A DNA stretch of 64,000 bases from Sabethes cyaneus (taxonomy: Eukaryota; Arthropoda; Insecta; Diptera; Culicidae), in contig NC_071355.1 of assembly GCF_943734655.1 (NCBI RefSeq), positions 197,655,939 to 197,719,938 on the forward strand, given 5' to 3'. Shown one piece after another: positions 1-11,838 of the stretch. Within the stretch, counting starts at the first letter, position 1. Each line of letters starts with the position of its first letter. Made by a program: the position numbers and the translations under genes. The notes beneath the pieces were generated by a model. The model searched no databases. It had not been told where the DNA came from and was given only the letters and a program-made list of their open reading frames with translations.

Positions 1-298
1 AGTTCTCGAGTTATAGGAAAATTTGTATTCCATTAGTATGCATCATAGAAAAAATTCCTACCTCCTAAAACCCCCACATGCCAAATTTGGTTCCATTTGC
101 TTGATTAGTTCTCGAGTTAGGGAGAAATTTGTATTTCATTTGCATGGGAACCCCCTCCTAAAGCAGAGAGGGGTCCTAATTTACCATAGAAAAAATTCCT
201 GCCTCCTAAAACCCCCACATGCCAAATTTGGTTCCATTTACTTGATTAGTTCTCGAATTATGAGGTAATTTGTATTTCATTTGTATGGGAGCCCCCTC

Positions 299-1058
299 GG
301 GGGCTTCGCAGCCGCAAGGTTACCAGGTCTGCTTTGACAAGCGAGTGATCATGGATTCGAATCTTAGTAGAATCACAGACAAACAGACATAACACTCGTT
401 TTCCATTCATCGTACTGATTAAACCGTCATTTTAAATTTGGGCTTAGTTGGGAATGTCTCCGTTTTGGTCAAAGTGGCGCTTTTTGACGAAAGAAGGGGA
501 ATCCCCCATAAAAAATACTTGCTACTTCGAGGGATACCCATATTGCTATTTGATATTTGGGAATGTCGATCATAGATGGTGCTAGTGTTCAGGCTAAATT
601 TGAGGTACGATAATTTTTGTTAATTTTTCTTCCAAGAGTTATGTCTGTTTGTCTGTGGTAGAATCAAACCATTCGATGTCAAGTGACTTTAGCATGGGGT
701 TATTCTCAGGCCACTCCCCCCAGTTACTCTTACATCATGCTGAATTCTAAATTTACCCACTGAAGCCTCTTGAAAGTGCAAAAGTCCCTCCTATACTTAA
801 GTGTACTGGTCAGAGGAACGAATGAGTCCCAGGCCAGGGACGGCTATAATAAAGTAGATAAAGTAGATAAAGTAGATCAAGCTTTGAAGGAAGGGAAGGG
901 ACCCCAATACACACAAGCACGCATAAAATTTAATAAGCATTTCGCTTATTCAATAGCGATTATAGCAAAAAGAAATGCAGGTCATACAGCAAACACCCGG
1001 GCGATATCACAATAGATCAACTATACTGGTCGCAGTGATAGGTCCACACAGGAAAAAA
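299..1058 (+). mobile_element. tRNA-derived SINE, copy 1 (interrupted)
   Basis: A tRNA-like head (A-box-like TTGCCGCAAGG in copy 2, GCAGCCGCAAGG here; B-box-like GGATTCGAATC) is followed by a ~400-bp body and a short A-tail. It is flanked by a perfect 14-bp duplication, ATGGGAGCCCCCTC (285-298 and 1059-1072), showing insertion into the Helitron sub-repeat. The same body recurs at 21398-21881 and, on the minus strand, at 13100-13388. SINEs of this type are Pol III transcripts moved by LINE machinery; the poly(A)-like tail and long target duplication fit that. Without the nested element the length is ~468 bp. Confidence 0.85.
374..657. mobile_element. 284-bp TIR MITE inside SINE copy 1
   Basis: Its ends are a perfect 20-bp inverted repeat: CACAGACAAACAGACATAAC at 374-393, mirrored at 638-657. 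It interrupts the SINE just after the B box. The sequence GTAGAATC (367-374 and 658-665) flanks it; depending on whether the first C belongs to the TIR, the duplication is 7 or 8 bp. An 8-bp duplication would suggest a hAT- or P-like source. There is no coding capacity. The uninterrupted SINE copies provide the empty site. Confidence 0.8.
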
Positions 1059-1609
1059 ATGGGAGCCCCCTCTTACAGGAGGGAAGGGTTTCAGTTCACC
1101 ATAGAAAAAATCCTACCTCCAAAAATCCCGACGTGTCAAATTTGGTTCCATTTACGTGATTAATTCTCGAGTTATGCAGAAATTTGTGTTTTATTTGTAT
1201 GGGAGCCCCTCTGGGGGCGTCTCTAACCATCATAAGAACCTTTCTCGGCCTTAAAAACCCCTATATGCAAATTTTCACCGATTTTCAAATTTTTAAAGGC
1301 CGATCGGCTCAGTAGTTTCCGAGTTTATAAGGTACATACAGAGAGACAGAAATTCATTTTTATATGTATAGACTAGTTATAATTGGAAAGTTTGCTACTT
1401 TGATTCGAACAAAGGTTATGAAAGGAGCAAAAACAACCACGAACTTCCTTTTTCGTCAAATCGCAACCAAAGTGAAAACCATTCCCGCTGATTTACGTGA
1501 CACATTGGAAGCGATAGATGTAAACATTTCAAAACTAGCACTATTTATGCGGAAGACATGAATATTAAACCAATGCAAATAAATTTCTTCGTTGCGTTTT
1601 CCATTTCAG

Positions 1610-1721
1610 CTAGCATTTTCCATCGGCGAAAATTCACCGTGTCGGACGTTTATTGCAAGCTTCACCGTCTCGCCGTTGTCGTTGAGAATATTGCAGCAGC
1701 AGCAGCAGCAGCCGCTAGAAT
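1610..1721 (+). CDS. Candidate internal exon of an unknown host gene
   Basis: A 112-nt segment lies between a pyrimidine-rich acceptor (ending CCATTTCAG at 1609) and a consensus donor (GTGAGT from 1722). One frame stays open throughout and encodes a basic stretch (SIFHRRKFTVSDVYCKLHRL) followed by valines and an alanine run from a CAG/GCA repeat. Base composition is less A+T-rich than its surroundings. I do not recognise the product, and no neighbouring exon was identified. It could equally be a UTR exon or chance; transcript data would decide. Confidence 0.25.
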
Positions 1722-4700
1722 GTGAGTTATTTATTTTACATTTTGGTCGTTAACATTTTTCGCATGGAAAAGAAACACACCTAGCGTGGTAAGTGTGTCT
1801 CTCTCTTTTCTTTTTTATTTGTACTAAATTTAAAAAATGTGCAAAAAATCCGGTTTGTTGCTTGACCAGTCACAGAATGGAATTTAAAGTGGCAATCAAA
1901 GCGATGCCGAGGCGGTAGCATAACAAAACTAAGTGAAATATTGCAGGTAATAATTTTATCTGAATTAATGCTTTGCAAATAGCGTGCAACGCTTAGATGC
2001 TTTTGAAGTATTCTTTTTTAAATTGAATTTTGCATTTCTAATAGTGTTTTTTCTGGGAAACCAAAACACACTCAAAGTTCGATCTTTTTAATGAAAAAAG
2101 TAAACATTTCATTTTCTTCAACAAAAATTGCCCATTTTGTGACCAAGATGGGAAATGTAATTTGCATGTAATCATCACGCTTCGATGACTGTTTAAAATG
2201 TTCCTTCGGTTCGTTCGTAAATCTAGAAAGCCTTGTAAAAGTAAAACCAAAACCTAAGCTTGTCCGGTACCGGAAGCAAAGAATATTGGATTATCACCCT
2301 CCGCGCATTGCTCAATTGTAACTGTGGAAAACTTCGGGAAGGAGCAACCAATTTCGCGCTTTCGGTGATTATAAATGGTCCATTTTTATTTTCCCAAAGT
2401 GGCAGTAATTGAACCACTTGGCTGCCAGACAAATAAACTTTGCTAAGGAGGGTTCCGCCGCCGACATGAGAATGTCGGTGTCAGAAGCAACCTACATTTG
2501 GTTTTAGTTTTTCATTTGAATGCTAATGAAAACAAAACCTTTCAGCTCAGTCGGTTTGCTGTATCCAATTAATTAAATGACTGGCAGATTATCCACATGG
2601 AATACAAATTAGCAAATCCAGGAACAGGATGATTTAAAGCTCTGCGATGCTGCTATTTAAACTAGGACTATGAACAAAATTCAAAGGTTGTTCCTTATAT
2701 TGAAAAAAGAACACTGCAATGATGCTATAAAATGCTGTTATATTGATTGCTTGTTCCATGTAGTATTAATCAGATTGCCATCAAACCCGCAATTCACACG
2801 TATTGTTTTCTTTTACGATCTTTTAATGGAGCAATATCCTGCTCTATGTACAGCAGTGATATCAACACCGTAAGCGGCGAGGAAGCCTGGTGATGATTAT
2901 TGCCCTCACCAACGAAACGAGGGCACAGATAGGAGCAGGATACGAACACCCCATTGCTGAATCAGGAAGCAAGAGTACAGAAAACAGGAAAGAGTCATCG
3001 AACGAGAATTACCGCTAACATCCATAGTAACGCATCAATGAACATTACACACGTATCCGAATTCTCGCAAAAGTCAAAGCGGAAAGATGGTTCCTCGAAG
3101 AAGAATATAGGAACCCATCTGTTTCCTCCCTCTGTGGCTCCATCATTGATACGCACTCAGCGAACCGTCTCGGGAACACACGTTAGGCTCGTTATGGATT
3201 CCTTGCATGTTGTTAGACATTCACCTCACGTTACGTGGCTTCCGGATATGCAAGCCGCAAATATTCTTCTTTCGTCGAATATTCCCCCACCGTTCCCCAC
3301 AGCGGGGATCAGCTAGCCATATAGATATCTTTGGTTTCCAAATAAAGTGCACTTCATTCACACCTTTAACTTCGGTCGGCTGCGCCATCTGGCACAGGGA
3401 GATAAATGATTATCGTTAGACACTTGACGGCGTGCTTAAGTAAGAAAAAAATATACGGAAAGGAAAACCTTGATGCGGTGGTTTATTCGTCATTGTCGCA
3501 GCTTGCGAGCGATGCTGAAGCCGACAACAAAGCCATTTATATAGCATAACATTTGATGTGTGTCAATAAGGTTCACAGCGGAAAAAAGGTGCGATTATAA
3601 TTTTTTTATTATATTTGTCAAACTAATCAACTTTCTTCAAAATATTACTTATTATTGTTTTCTAAAATATTCCTAATAATTGTAATTGTCTAAAAATTCA
3701 CTTCAGATGTCTGTTTATTTATTTACAGCATGCAAATATCACTACATGCATTACTATTTGCATGTTCACAATTCTCCTCACATTGATCATTATGCCACCG
3801 AAACAAACCTATATTTAATTCGATTTAGATCTAAAACGTGCTACTGAAGCGATTTGTATAACAAATTTATCCTGCCAATACTATTGTCTGACAAAATAGT
3901 GTTCACCGCTGCTAAAAAAACTAAACGAACAAATGTAAGCAATCTAATCATCGATTTAAACCGACGGTATGCAAAAGGATAGTAGACCTTTACATGTCAT
4001 CACGCGATTTTTGTTTACCAAAATCAAGTCGTATGAAAAACGTGCGATAAAATAATAACGACGACCTTGGCTTGATAGGAAAAACGCAAAAACATTGAAG
4101 GTTGACCATAAATTATGCCGTTCTACCAATTTCCTATCACTGGCGTAAATGGAGCCAAATTCAGGTTAAAACTGCTTGTCGTATGTCGTACCTAAACTTT
4201 AATCCCAATTCTTCATTCTTTGGCCGCCCAAGTAAGAATTTCAAGTTTCATTACGTTCGTATAGGGGTTTAAATGACCAGTTTCATAAAACCGCTAATAA
4301 AACTATGAGATCCACCAGAACTTTTTGATGCCCGCTATAACACTGATTTCGGACCAAGTGGCCCACTCCTCAGAATGCCCACTCCTTTCAGAACCGCTAT
4401 AAGAATTAGGTCATAAGCGCAAATAGACGTATCACGCTCTGCTGAAAGCAGCAATAAAACCGGTTAAATTTTCGCTGCTTGACAGCCATTGCCATAATTT
4501 AATAAAGCTTTTCGCTTGTCGCTCTAGAAAAAGCTAAATAAGTTCGCCAGCTTTATCAACTTGAAAATACATCCGTGAGCAGCAAAGTTCAAGTTTTACT
4601 GTCAGATTATTCTGATCGATTTGGTTTATAGCGACCATAATAAAATATCCCATAGAATATTTAATAAATTTTAAGCAATTTCGTTAGTTTGCAGCATATG

Positions 4701-5364
4701 CGCATTTAATTTTATCGCGCATATTGATATGAAAGGTGGATACAATCAACGCGCCTCTGAAATGTTGCTATTTTCGAAAACTGGTTGTTTTAACAAAACA
4801 AATATATTCTGCAAGTCAATTTCAATTCCTAGCAATAATTATTTTAGTTGCTTTCTCTGTCAGGAAAACCGTTTGATAATAGCATTCTTTCCGCAAAACA
4901 TTTTGCTTTGATGATTTTTCGTTTGCGAGCTAAAACAAAATACTAGAATATGGCAATATGGCTTCGCATAAAAAAATGATTTTGGTGTTGAACGTTAGTA
5001 TTCTTCATAATAGCAGCAAAAAAACTGTTTGGTCAGGGTGTAACCGTTTTAATAACTCTATGAAAGTAACATATTTACTGCAGATTGACAAGCAAACGCG
5101 ATAAGATCAATTTTGAATAGTGCGCCATTTTGTATTGCTACGCCACACGTCTGGTAAGTTTATAAGAGACGTGGTCCAGTCAAAAAGTTTTAACGTGCTA
5201 ATGTAAGCAACCACAATAAATTTGCTTTATTAACAGTTTTATTATGGTTTTCTAGCTAGCCATAAGTGTGTTTGGATTCGTATCCTCTTGGTATTATGCA
5301 TTACCACAATAAAACCAGAGGTATTGATTAATACCGCAATAAAACCTTTATAAAACTCAAGTAA
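1722..5364. other. Unassigned A+T-rich sequence
   Basis: No gene recognised. Frames of up to 120 codons (for example 2954-3316) have no recognisable domains. From about 4290 to 5350 the motif AATAAAACC and close variants recur, including a loose inverted arrangement near 5210-5350, so part of this is probably an old unclassified repeat. Confidence 0.4.
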
Positions 5365-5464
5365 AAGCAAGTGGCTTTAGAATTGTTACTTGGGCGGTTG
5401 CTTCAGTCCAAGGTCACCTTACTCTCGGTCTTCCACTTTAGCCTATGTTGTACTTTAAGGTCGT

Positions 5465-5640
5465 GCAGTGCCGCCGGGCGATCAGAATCAGGTTTCCGTT
5501 TGACGCTCTTGCTTTTATTCGGTGGACAGAAGTGCCTCACGATGTTCAAATTCTTCGCTCAGGGATGCAGTGGGCAATACGAACAAAACATTGAGCGTAG
5601 TTGCTTGACTGTTTACGTCATGGCTACTGCAAACAAATTG
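5465..5640 (+). repeat. Dispersed repeat, partner at 59636-59788
   Basis: Shares blocks with the opposite strand of 59636-59788, notably TTGACGCTCTTGC and a longer stretch around TAGTTGCTTGACTGTTT then CATGGCTACTGCAAA. Its identity is unknown. The partner adjoins an RTE endonuclease relic, so it may be a non-LTR 5' region, but here it lies beyond the 3' side of an RTE relic and that assignment is not supported. Confidence 0.5.
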
Positions 5641-6995
5641 ATAACGCTATTATTTTTATCTGTACGCAACAGGATTGGTACGATTTGCGATGCATAGGTG
5701 GATACCCCACCTATGGTGGTAGGGTAATCGCAAAATCGCTCAAATCAGTCCAACTTTTATAAATATATGTTAGGACGGAACGCGACAAGTCATATCGCAA
5801 AGGAGTCGATTTTCTGTCAAAGAGGAGCCGGCCTCCTGATTGACTGATCTCTAACTTTCAACTGAAGAAACAAACGTTCAGAGAAGCATAAAATAGTCAA
5901 CCACGAAACTGTCAAGTTAACTTGCTAACAATTTAGCAAGTTCGCTTATTGAATCAGTGCCGAATTTAGGAGTCCTCTTCACGTTTGTCGGTCTTGGGTT
6001 GCTGGTCTCTGATTACCCCTAACACCCGCTGCTCCAGCATCTTCATCAACAGCGCTCATCAAACGGCTACGGGGCCTGTCTCAAAGTCATCGACCTCTGT
6101 CGGGTTCTCTGCTGAATATTGCTTTTACTGGTCTTCCATCCGGCATCCTTGCTACATGGCCATCCCACAGTAGTCTGCCGTGTTTTAGTCGCCTTACTGT
6201 GGGGGCTGAATGAGAATATTACATTGTTCTACTCCAGTATCAGAGCGTACATCATGTAATACACTCTCGTGGTTGTTATACACTGTGCTACCGCCGCGTA
6301 GATAGCGTGATCGGGTCGGTACGCCATCGTCTCGACGAACATCGGTATAATCTGCAGTCCGACCGCGTTGATAGTGCTGGTTGATGATCACGCTCGGTTG
6401 TTGGCAGTCAGTCAAACAGGTAAGACTTGGACGATTCTTAGTGACGGGAAACTAGCTTTTGCACGCTCACAATATGCGCATCTTTGGAAATTTGATGTAT
6501 TTCGTGATTCATACACCTGCGCCACACTCCTTCTCCTCGCAGATAACACAAGATTGTAATAGAAAGTCCACATTAGGTCGTATGCATGTCAATTTTACAT
6601 TGGAATTGCGTAATGAGTATGATAAATTGTGCGCGAAGTGTATGATAAATTGTTTTGCAGTCGGACGTGTATTCACATACAACTTATGGTCATGAATTAC
6701 AAAGCAGTTTAGCTAATTGTAACATTTAGTTATATCTTAATCGTATATTGAGAAGTATTAAAATGCGTGTTCCAAAAACCGTTATATGCAATGCAAAATA
6801 GAATTACGAATGATTGTCAAAATTTTTGTACGTATATTACCTCCACTTTGGTACTTATATGTTCTTATGTGGGGTGAAATATAACTTTTTCGTGCGGATA
6901 TGATTTCGTACCTCACAGTTGCAACTGAGATATACAAAACAAATTGTTCGCTAGGCTAATATGACGCCAATAATTGATTGCACCAAGAGCTTGTT

Positions 6996-8216
6996 AGGGC
7001 GAATAGATTTGTGGGAACTTATCAAGCCGGCTTCGTCGAAGGCCGGTCTACAACGGTTCAAATATTTACACTGCGGCAAATCCTCCAAAAGGGCCGTGAA
7101 TACAGAGTTCCCACGCATCATTTATTCGTTGACTTCAAAGCCGCATATGATACCATCGACCGGAAAGAGCTATGGAAAATCATGGACGAGAACAGCTTCC
7201 CCAGGAAGCTCATCAAACTGATTAAATCTACGATGGATGGTACGCAGTGCTGTGTTCGGATTTCGGGTGGATTGTCAAGTTCATTCGAATCACACAGAGG
7301 GCTTCGTCAAGGTGATGGTCTTTCATGCCTGCTGTTCAACATAGCGCTACAAGGTGTTATGAACCGAGCGGATATCAACACGCGGGGCACGATATTCAAC
7401 AAATCTAGTCAATTCGTCTGCTTTGCCGATGACATGGATATTATCGGCAGAGCATCTGTGGCGGTGGCTGAACAGTACACCAGACTAAAGCGCGAAGCAG
7501 AAAAGATTGGGTTAAAGGTAAATACGTCTAAAACAAAGTACATGCTGGCCAGCGGAACCGAGGCCGAACGACACCGCTTGGGCAGTAGTATATTGATCGA
7601 CGGCGATGAGTTTGAGGTAGTCGATGAATTTGTCTACCTTGGCTCACTGGTAACGGCGGACAATGATACCAGCCGTGAGATTCGGAGGCGTATTATCAGC
7701 GGAAGTCGTGCTTACTATGGGCTCCACAAGCAATTGCGGTCGAGCAGACTAAGTCCCCGTACAAAGTGCACCCTGTACAAGACGCTTATTAGACCGGTTG
7801 TTCTCTACGGGCATGAAACATGGACAATGCTCGAGGAGGACCTGCGAGTGCTCGGAGTTTTCGAACGACGAGTGCTAAGAACGATCTTCGGCGGCGTACA
7901 GGAGAACGGAGTATGGAGGCGGAGGATGAACCATGAACTCGCACAGCTCTATGGCGAACCCAGTATCCAGAAGGTGGCTAAAACTGGACGGATGCGATGG
8001 GCAGGGCATGTTGCAAGAATGCCGGACAACTACCCTGCAAAGATGGTGTTCTTCTCAAATCCGGTAGGAACAAGACGACCAGGAGCGCAGCGAGCAAGAT
8101 GGTTAGACAAGGTGGAGCGAGATCTGGCGGAGAGTACTCGGTGTCCGAGGAATTGGAGAGCGGTAGCCCTCAACCGAGTTACATGGAGAAATTTTGTTCA
8201 ACAGGCTTTGTCTTAG
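6996..8216 (+). CDS. Truncated RTE-type reverse transcriptase ORF
   Basis: About 400 residues are open from the truncation point to the stop; the upstream ATG at 6978 belongs to host flank, so I start at the element boundary. Visible blocks, counted from that ATG: TYQAGFVEGRSTT (14-26), FVDFKAAYDTID (50-61), RQGDGLS (110-116), the catalytic FADD box (149-152), FVYLGSLVTADN, then the LYGHETWTMLEEDLRVL thumb region and GRMRWAGHVARMP. It would copy element RNA into DNA at a nicked target (target-primed reverse transcription). The domain is intact over its remaining length, implying a fairly recent insertion, but without an N-terminal endonuclease it cannot be autonomous. Clade assignment to RTE rests on C-terminal motifs and tail type. 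Confidence 0.85.
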   Translation, partial: RANRFVGTYQAGFVEGRSTTVQIFTLRQILQKGREYRVPTHHLFVDFKAAYDTIDRKELWKIMDENSFPRKLIKLIKSTMDGTQCCVRISGGLSSSFESHRGLRQGDGLSCLLFNIALQGVMNRADINTRGTIFNKSSQFVCFADDMDIIGRASVAVAEQYTRLKREAEKIGLKVNTSKTKYMLASGTEAERHRLGSSILIDGDEFEVVDEFVYLGSLVTADNDTSREIRRRIISGSRAYYGLHKQLRSSRLSPRTKCTLYKTLIRPVVLYGHETWTMLEEDLRVLGVFERRVLRTIFGGVQENGVWRRRMNHELAQLYGEPSIQKVAKTGRMRWAGHVARMPDNYPAKMVFFSNPVGTRRPGAQRARWLDKVERDLAESTRCPRNWRAVALNRVTWRNFVQQALS

Positions 8217-8243
8217 GACGGCAAGCCACCTAAGTAAGTAAGT
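6996..8243 (+). mobile_element. 5'-truncated RTE-type non-LTR retrotransposon
   Basis: A LINE insertion bounded by a perfect 11-bp target duplication, AAGAGCTTGTT (6985-6995 and 8244-8254). It ends in a tandem TAAG tail (8231-8246, partly shared with the duplication) only ~15 bp after the stop codon. A very short 3' UTR with a short-period tandem tail is characteristic of the RTE clade. The 5' end is truncated inside the reverse transcriptase, so the endonuclease is missing. It landed antisense within an older RTE-type copy (5960-8375). Confidence 0.85.
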
Positions 8244-8375
8244 AAGAGCTTGTTGGTCGCTCTCTTTCAAGGTCCACGTTTCGTGGCCGTTAAGTATTAC
8301 TAGAAAAATTAGCATCTTATAGATCACGAGTTTCACACGGAGTTGCAGGCCACGAAACCTAAACTGGTTACGCAA

Positions 8376-9423
8376 TATACTTATCTACTTTGTCAATAAA
8401 AACCTGGTCAATTGTTTGAAGATTCAGTTCGATTCAAATACAGCTAGTTAGAATTTCGATTTACACATTTACTGTAGCATGAGTTAGAGTACACTTGGTA
8501 TCATTTGGTCATTAACTCGTATTTATTTTGAATCGCTCGATTAATTAATCAATAGCCATTAAGTTTAATGACTTAATGCATATACTGACGGACTGTGTTT
8601 TGCTCTAATTTTTTTGGTGTCCAACTTCAATTTCAACAAAATCTCTTGGTTCAGAAAAACAAAGCAAACGGACAGAAAATTACTCTTAAATCGATGGAAA
8701 TCTAGGACATCCATACTGAGGACCGATCCACGTCGTACAGACCTATTAAATAGTAAATTTTTAAAAAGAAGACGGGACATGTGTCCTCCCATGTTTACGA
8801 TGCTTCTGCAGAATTCTGTAAAAGTCCACATGATAACTTACACATCGTAAATTACATTTAATTCAAGCAATATAAACACAAATTGATCTTATGACAGGAC
8901 AAAAAATTCCATGACAGCTTGCAAACAATTTAACGATATATGCAAAGCCCGTAGCGGGCAATCTAATTAGCATATAAATCGATGCCTCAACTCGTACCGG
9001 ATGAAAAGAAGTGCGCCATCGATAGGACACCTTCAACAGTTCCAGTGTGCAGAATAAAAACATTTCCGGTTTTTTTTTGCGCCAAACTTATAGAGAGAAG
9101 ATCATTCCATTACTTTCCACCCGAGAATTGATTTCAGTAGCTTCTGTAACTCTTGAAGGTCGGATGGTTTTTTACAATTTAGAAAAAATATTTCTGTTGA
9201 AGCACACCCTTACAAGAATAGATTCAAATAACGGGATGCGTAGTAAAATTTTTAAACCTATTAAGTCGTTTAAACGGTTTTAGATACTTTCATAGTAACT
9301 AACTTTTTTCATCGTTAAAGGGATAAGACACTCTTCTATGCACGGTGTATGCAATCATGTTCCGATGTATGCAACAAGTCTAAATAAAAAACATTCGAAC
9401 AGTGCGAGCAATCAGAGACACCG
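8376..9423. other. Unassigned sequence
   Basis: I see no recognisable gene, terminal repeat or tandem array here. Open frames of 66-88 codons on both strands overlap each other and lack motifs. Confidence 0.4.
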
Positions 9424-9425
9424 TA

Positions 9426-11441
9426 GGGTAAGAACCCCACAATTCGCCCCCACCCCAGAATTCGCCCTCCCATTGGTATTCCCGTGATTAAACTCAATAT
9501 ATAGTTGAAATATAAGTTGTTAGTTTAATTTATATTCAATTTAACTCAGTTTTCAGTTATTTGAATAGAATTCGTTGTGTTGTTTTATGTATTTTAATGA
9601 TTTAATGTGGTTTGAAAAATAGGTATTGTATTTAAGACGCGATTTTTCCATTTTCAAGAACGAGCACGAAAAATAAAATTGAGGAAAAGTAATGGAAAAT
9701 CGTATCTCTTTGCACTTTTTTCGCATCAATTTGGTTATATCTGTTTCAAATTTCATAATTGTGCTTTTATTTTAATATTTTATCGCAATTCTGCTGAAAA
9801 TAGAACATAAATGCACTGGGCGAAAACTGGGTATTGTAAATCATATGAGTTCCAAAATTCGCCCGGGTCGAATCTGTATATACTTAGCCGAACTTACTGC
9901 GTGAACCAGTTTTCGCCCTCATCTATCAAATATATGCAAATATGCCACACATAAGCAAAAGCAAGTTACAATCGATTAGTTTGTTCGCTGATTTATGTTT
10001 ATCAAAATGGTGTGTAAAAGTATCGAATAAATAATATTTTGATGCAGAAAGCACATCATATTCATTTAAATTCATCTAACAAACGAATTACCTGCTAAAC
10101 ATGGGCTAATGGGGTTTAGCGAAATGTTGAATTAGCAATAATCGGCATCGAAATTGATGATAAGATTAAAACCGCACGAATTAATAAGACGCGCATAATA
10201 TTCTTAAAAATCACAATTTTTCTTGTCATGAGAATAAATCTGACTATTGAAAAATCACACGAAAAATCCGTCTACTATTTTAAAGCATATAAGCGCAATA
10301 AAATTGTTGTCATGAAAAGTATTTAATGTGGAATGCAGACAACAAAGAAATAATCGTGGTGATAAAATAGAATATTTCGATAATATCATGAAAACTCTAA
10401 TATCTTAGCATTACAAACCCGGTCTAACCAAAAATGCTAGTTAAGAATTCCAAGTTATGTCCAGAAATATCCTAGTTGAGTAGGTAAGATGGGTATGCTT
10501 ACCAGTTACCAGGAATATTTAATACAGTAAACCGGCATACCCATTTACAGACAGTAATTTACTAAACAATTTTTTTTCTTCAACTTTTTATTGACTATAT
10601 AGCAGTTAAGCTTAGTTATTTCTTGGGGAAGAAGTTAGGTTGTGGATTCGAGTCTCACCTTCGATTAGTCAATATATATAGCCCAATATCAAGATTTTCC
10701 AGTTCATCTAATTTTTTATTGTTCACAGTAAACATTTACTCTTTCCCAAAAAAATACTAAACAATGATATAAGTAATCATTAAGGTTATTTAAACTATTA
10801 AAATAAACATTGTACCATTCTGTAGGCACTGATATCCCACATATCAATAGTGAAAATGAATTCAGCAAAGGACCAGAAAAAGCACCAACAGGACCATTCA
10901 TTTTAAATATCTTTGACGAGTGGCAAAAGCCTTATTTTACTGCAATGAAAATAAACATTTAGTAAAAACCCACCTTCTCTGTGTTTTTTAGTTTTACTGA
11001 ATCAGGTATCAGGAGGTGATGATGATCAGTTTATTTCAATTTAGCTTTACATTTAACGAATTCCTGATACAATTTGATTGCCATATTAAGCACTGGATAG
11101 ACATAATCTTAAAGTTAAATAATAGTAACAACAATTCTAACAAAATAATTGAGGTTATTTGGGAAATTTGCAACAAATAACAAGTGGGCGAAATCTGGGT
11201 CACATGGGGGACGAATTTTGGATCGCTATGGGCGAAATGTGGTACTAGAGGTTCCTGCACAAAATTGGGTTTTTTGCTATCAAATTTCAATTTTCGCGAT
11301 TCCGAATAGCCAAAATAGATAGAATATTAATATATAGTCCTACTTGTCTGAGTTCAGGGCTGATTTTATAATAATATGGCGATTTATTCATTTTACAGCA
11401 TAAAAACCTGATAAAAGGGGCGAATTCTGGGGTCGTTACCC
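9426..11441. mobile_element. 2-kb TA-flanked TIR element with repeated subterminal motif
   Basis: The left end, GGGTAAGAACCCCACAATTC (9426), mirrors the right end, which on the minus strand reads GGGTAACGACCCCAGAATTC (from 11441). TA lies outside both ends (9424-9425 and 11442-11443). The motif TTCGCCC, often within CCAGAATTCGCCC, recurs in one orientation in the left half (9448, 9463, 9860, 9914) and inverted in the right half (11186, 11209, 11231, 11418). Such subterminal repeats are typical transposase-binding layouts. The interior is A+T-rich with no transposase frame, so it is non-autonomous. TA termini suggest a TA-specific family; a hAT origin (ends TAGGG) is the alternative, but I find no 8-bp duplication. 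Confidence 0.7.
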
Positions 11442-11838
11442 TATCTGCTTAGGGGGAAATAATGTTCCCTGTAGCAATCCGCTTGTTGTGTTCATCTAAT
11501 ATTCTGTTGTGATAGCTTCGGAATAAGCTTCAGCGATCTTTGGGAACAAACCAAATGCATACGAAAATAATAGGATCGTTGTGAGTAAAAAAATATATAG
11601 TAATATACTTACAATCATTTCGAAAATAATGATGAAATTGTGAGTATTGGATTAAAATTGACATAAAAATGAAAAAATATAAAGTAACGTACCATACGAA
11701 AAATTTTAAAAATACTGAGATAAAACTAACAAAATATTAACGAAAAATTAATAGAAAATGATAAAGGATCAATATTTCAAGAAGAAAACGTTCGGGTAAA
11801 AGCTTAAAGCGAATCATTAATAAATTGGATCCATATTC

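Larger units (their letters stand above)
1..1372 (-). mobile_element. Helitron-family fragment, decayed, split by a SINE
   Basis: Positions 1-298 and 1059-1372 hold diverged copies of the same ~143-bp sub-repeat that fills the three good Helitron copies in this window (recognisable core: CCAAATTTGGTTCCATTTGC, then a TTCTCGAGTTATG block and a C-rich GGGAGCCCCC block). The right end (minus strand, from 1372) begins TCTATAC, like the 5' termini of copies A-C, with a degenerate version of the tetranucleotide-repeat zone. The 3' terminus is outside the window. Divergence is clearly higher than in the other copies, so this looks older. Confidence 0.7.
5960..8375 (-). pseudogene. Antisense RTE-like reverse transcriptase relic (outer element)
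   Basis: Read on the minus strand, 8375-8255 encodes the post-RT segment typical of RTE-type elements (NGHETWTLKESDQQAL). It continues, after the nested insertion, at 6995-6940. Further pieces lie at about 6560-6470 (the GVWRR-like region) and 6190-5970 (GHVARMPDGRPVKAIF, then the terminal region). Frames are broken by small deletions and stops. The 58580-59605 relic carries the same blocks with fewer losses, which is how the gap opposite 6940-6995 can be recognised as a deletion. Non-functional; an old LINE copy. Confidence 0.75.

Noticed and set aside
2954..3316. 120-codon ORF as a gene
   Set aside because: No recognisable domain, low-complexity basic composition, no flanking exon signals.
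9424..11443. Assignment to hAT from TAGGG ends
   Set aside because: No 8-bp duplication: flanks AGACACCG and TCTGCTTA do not match; TA-flanked borders fit better.
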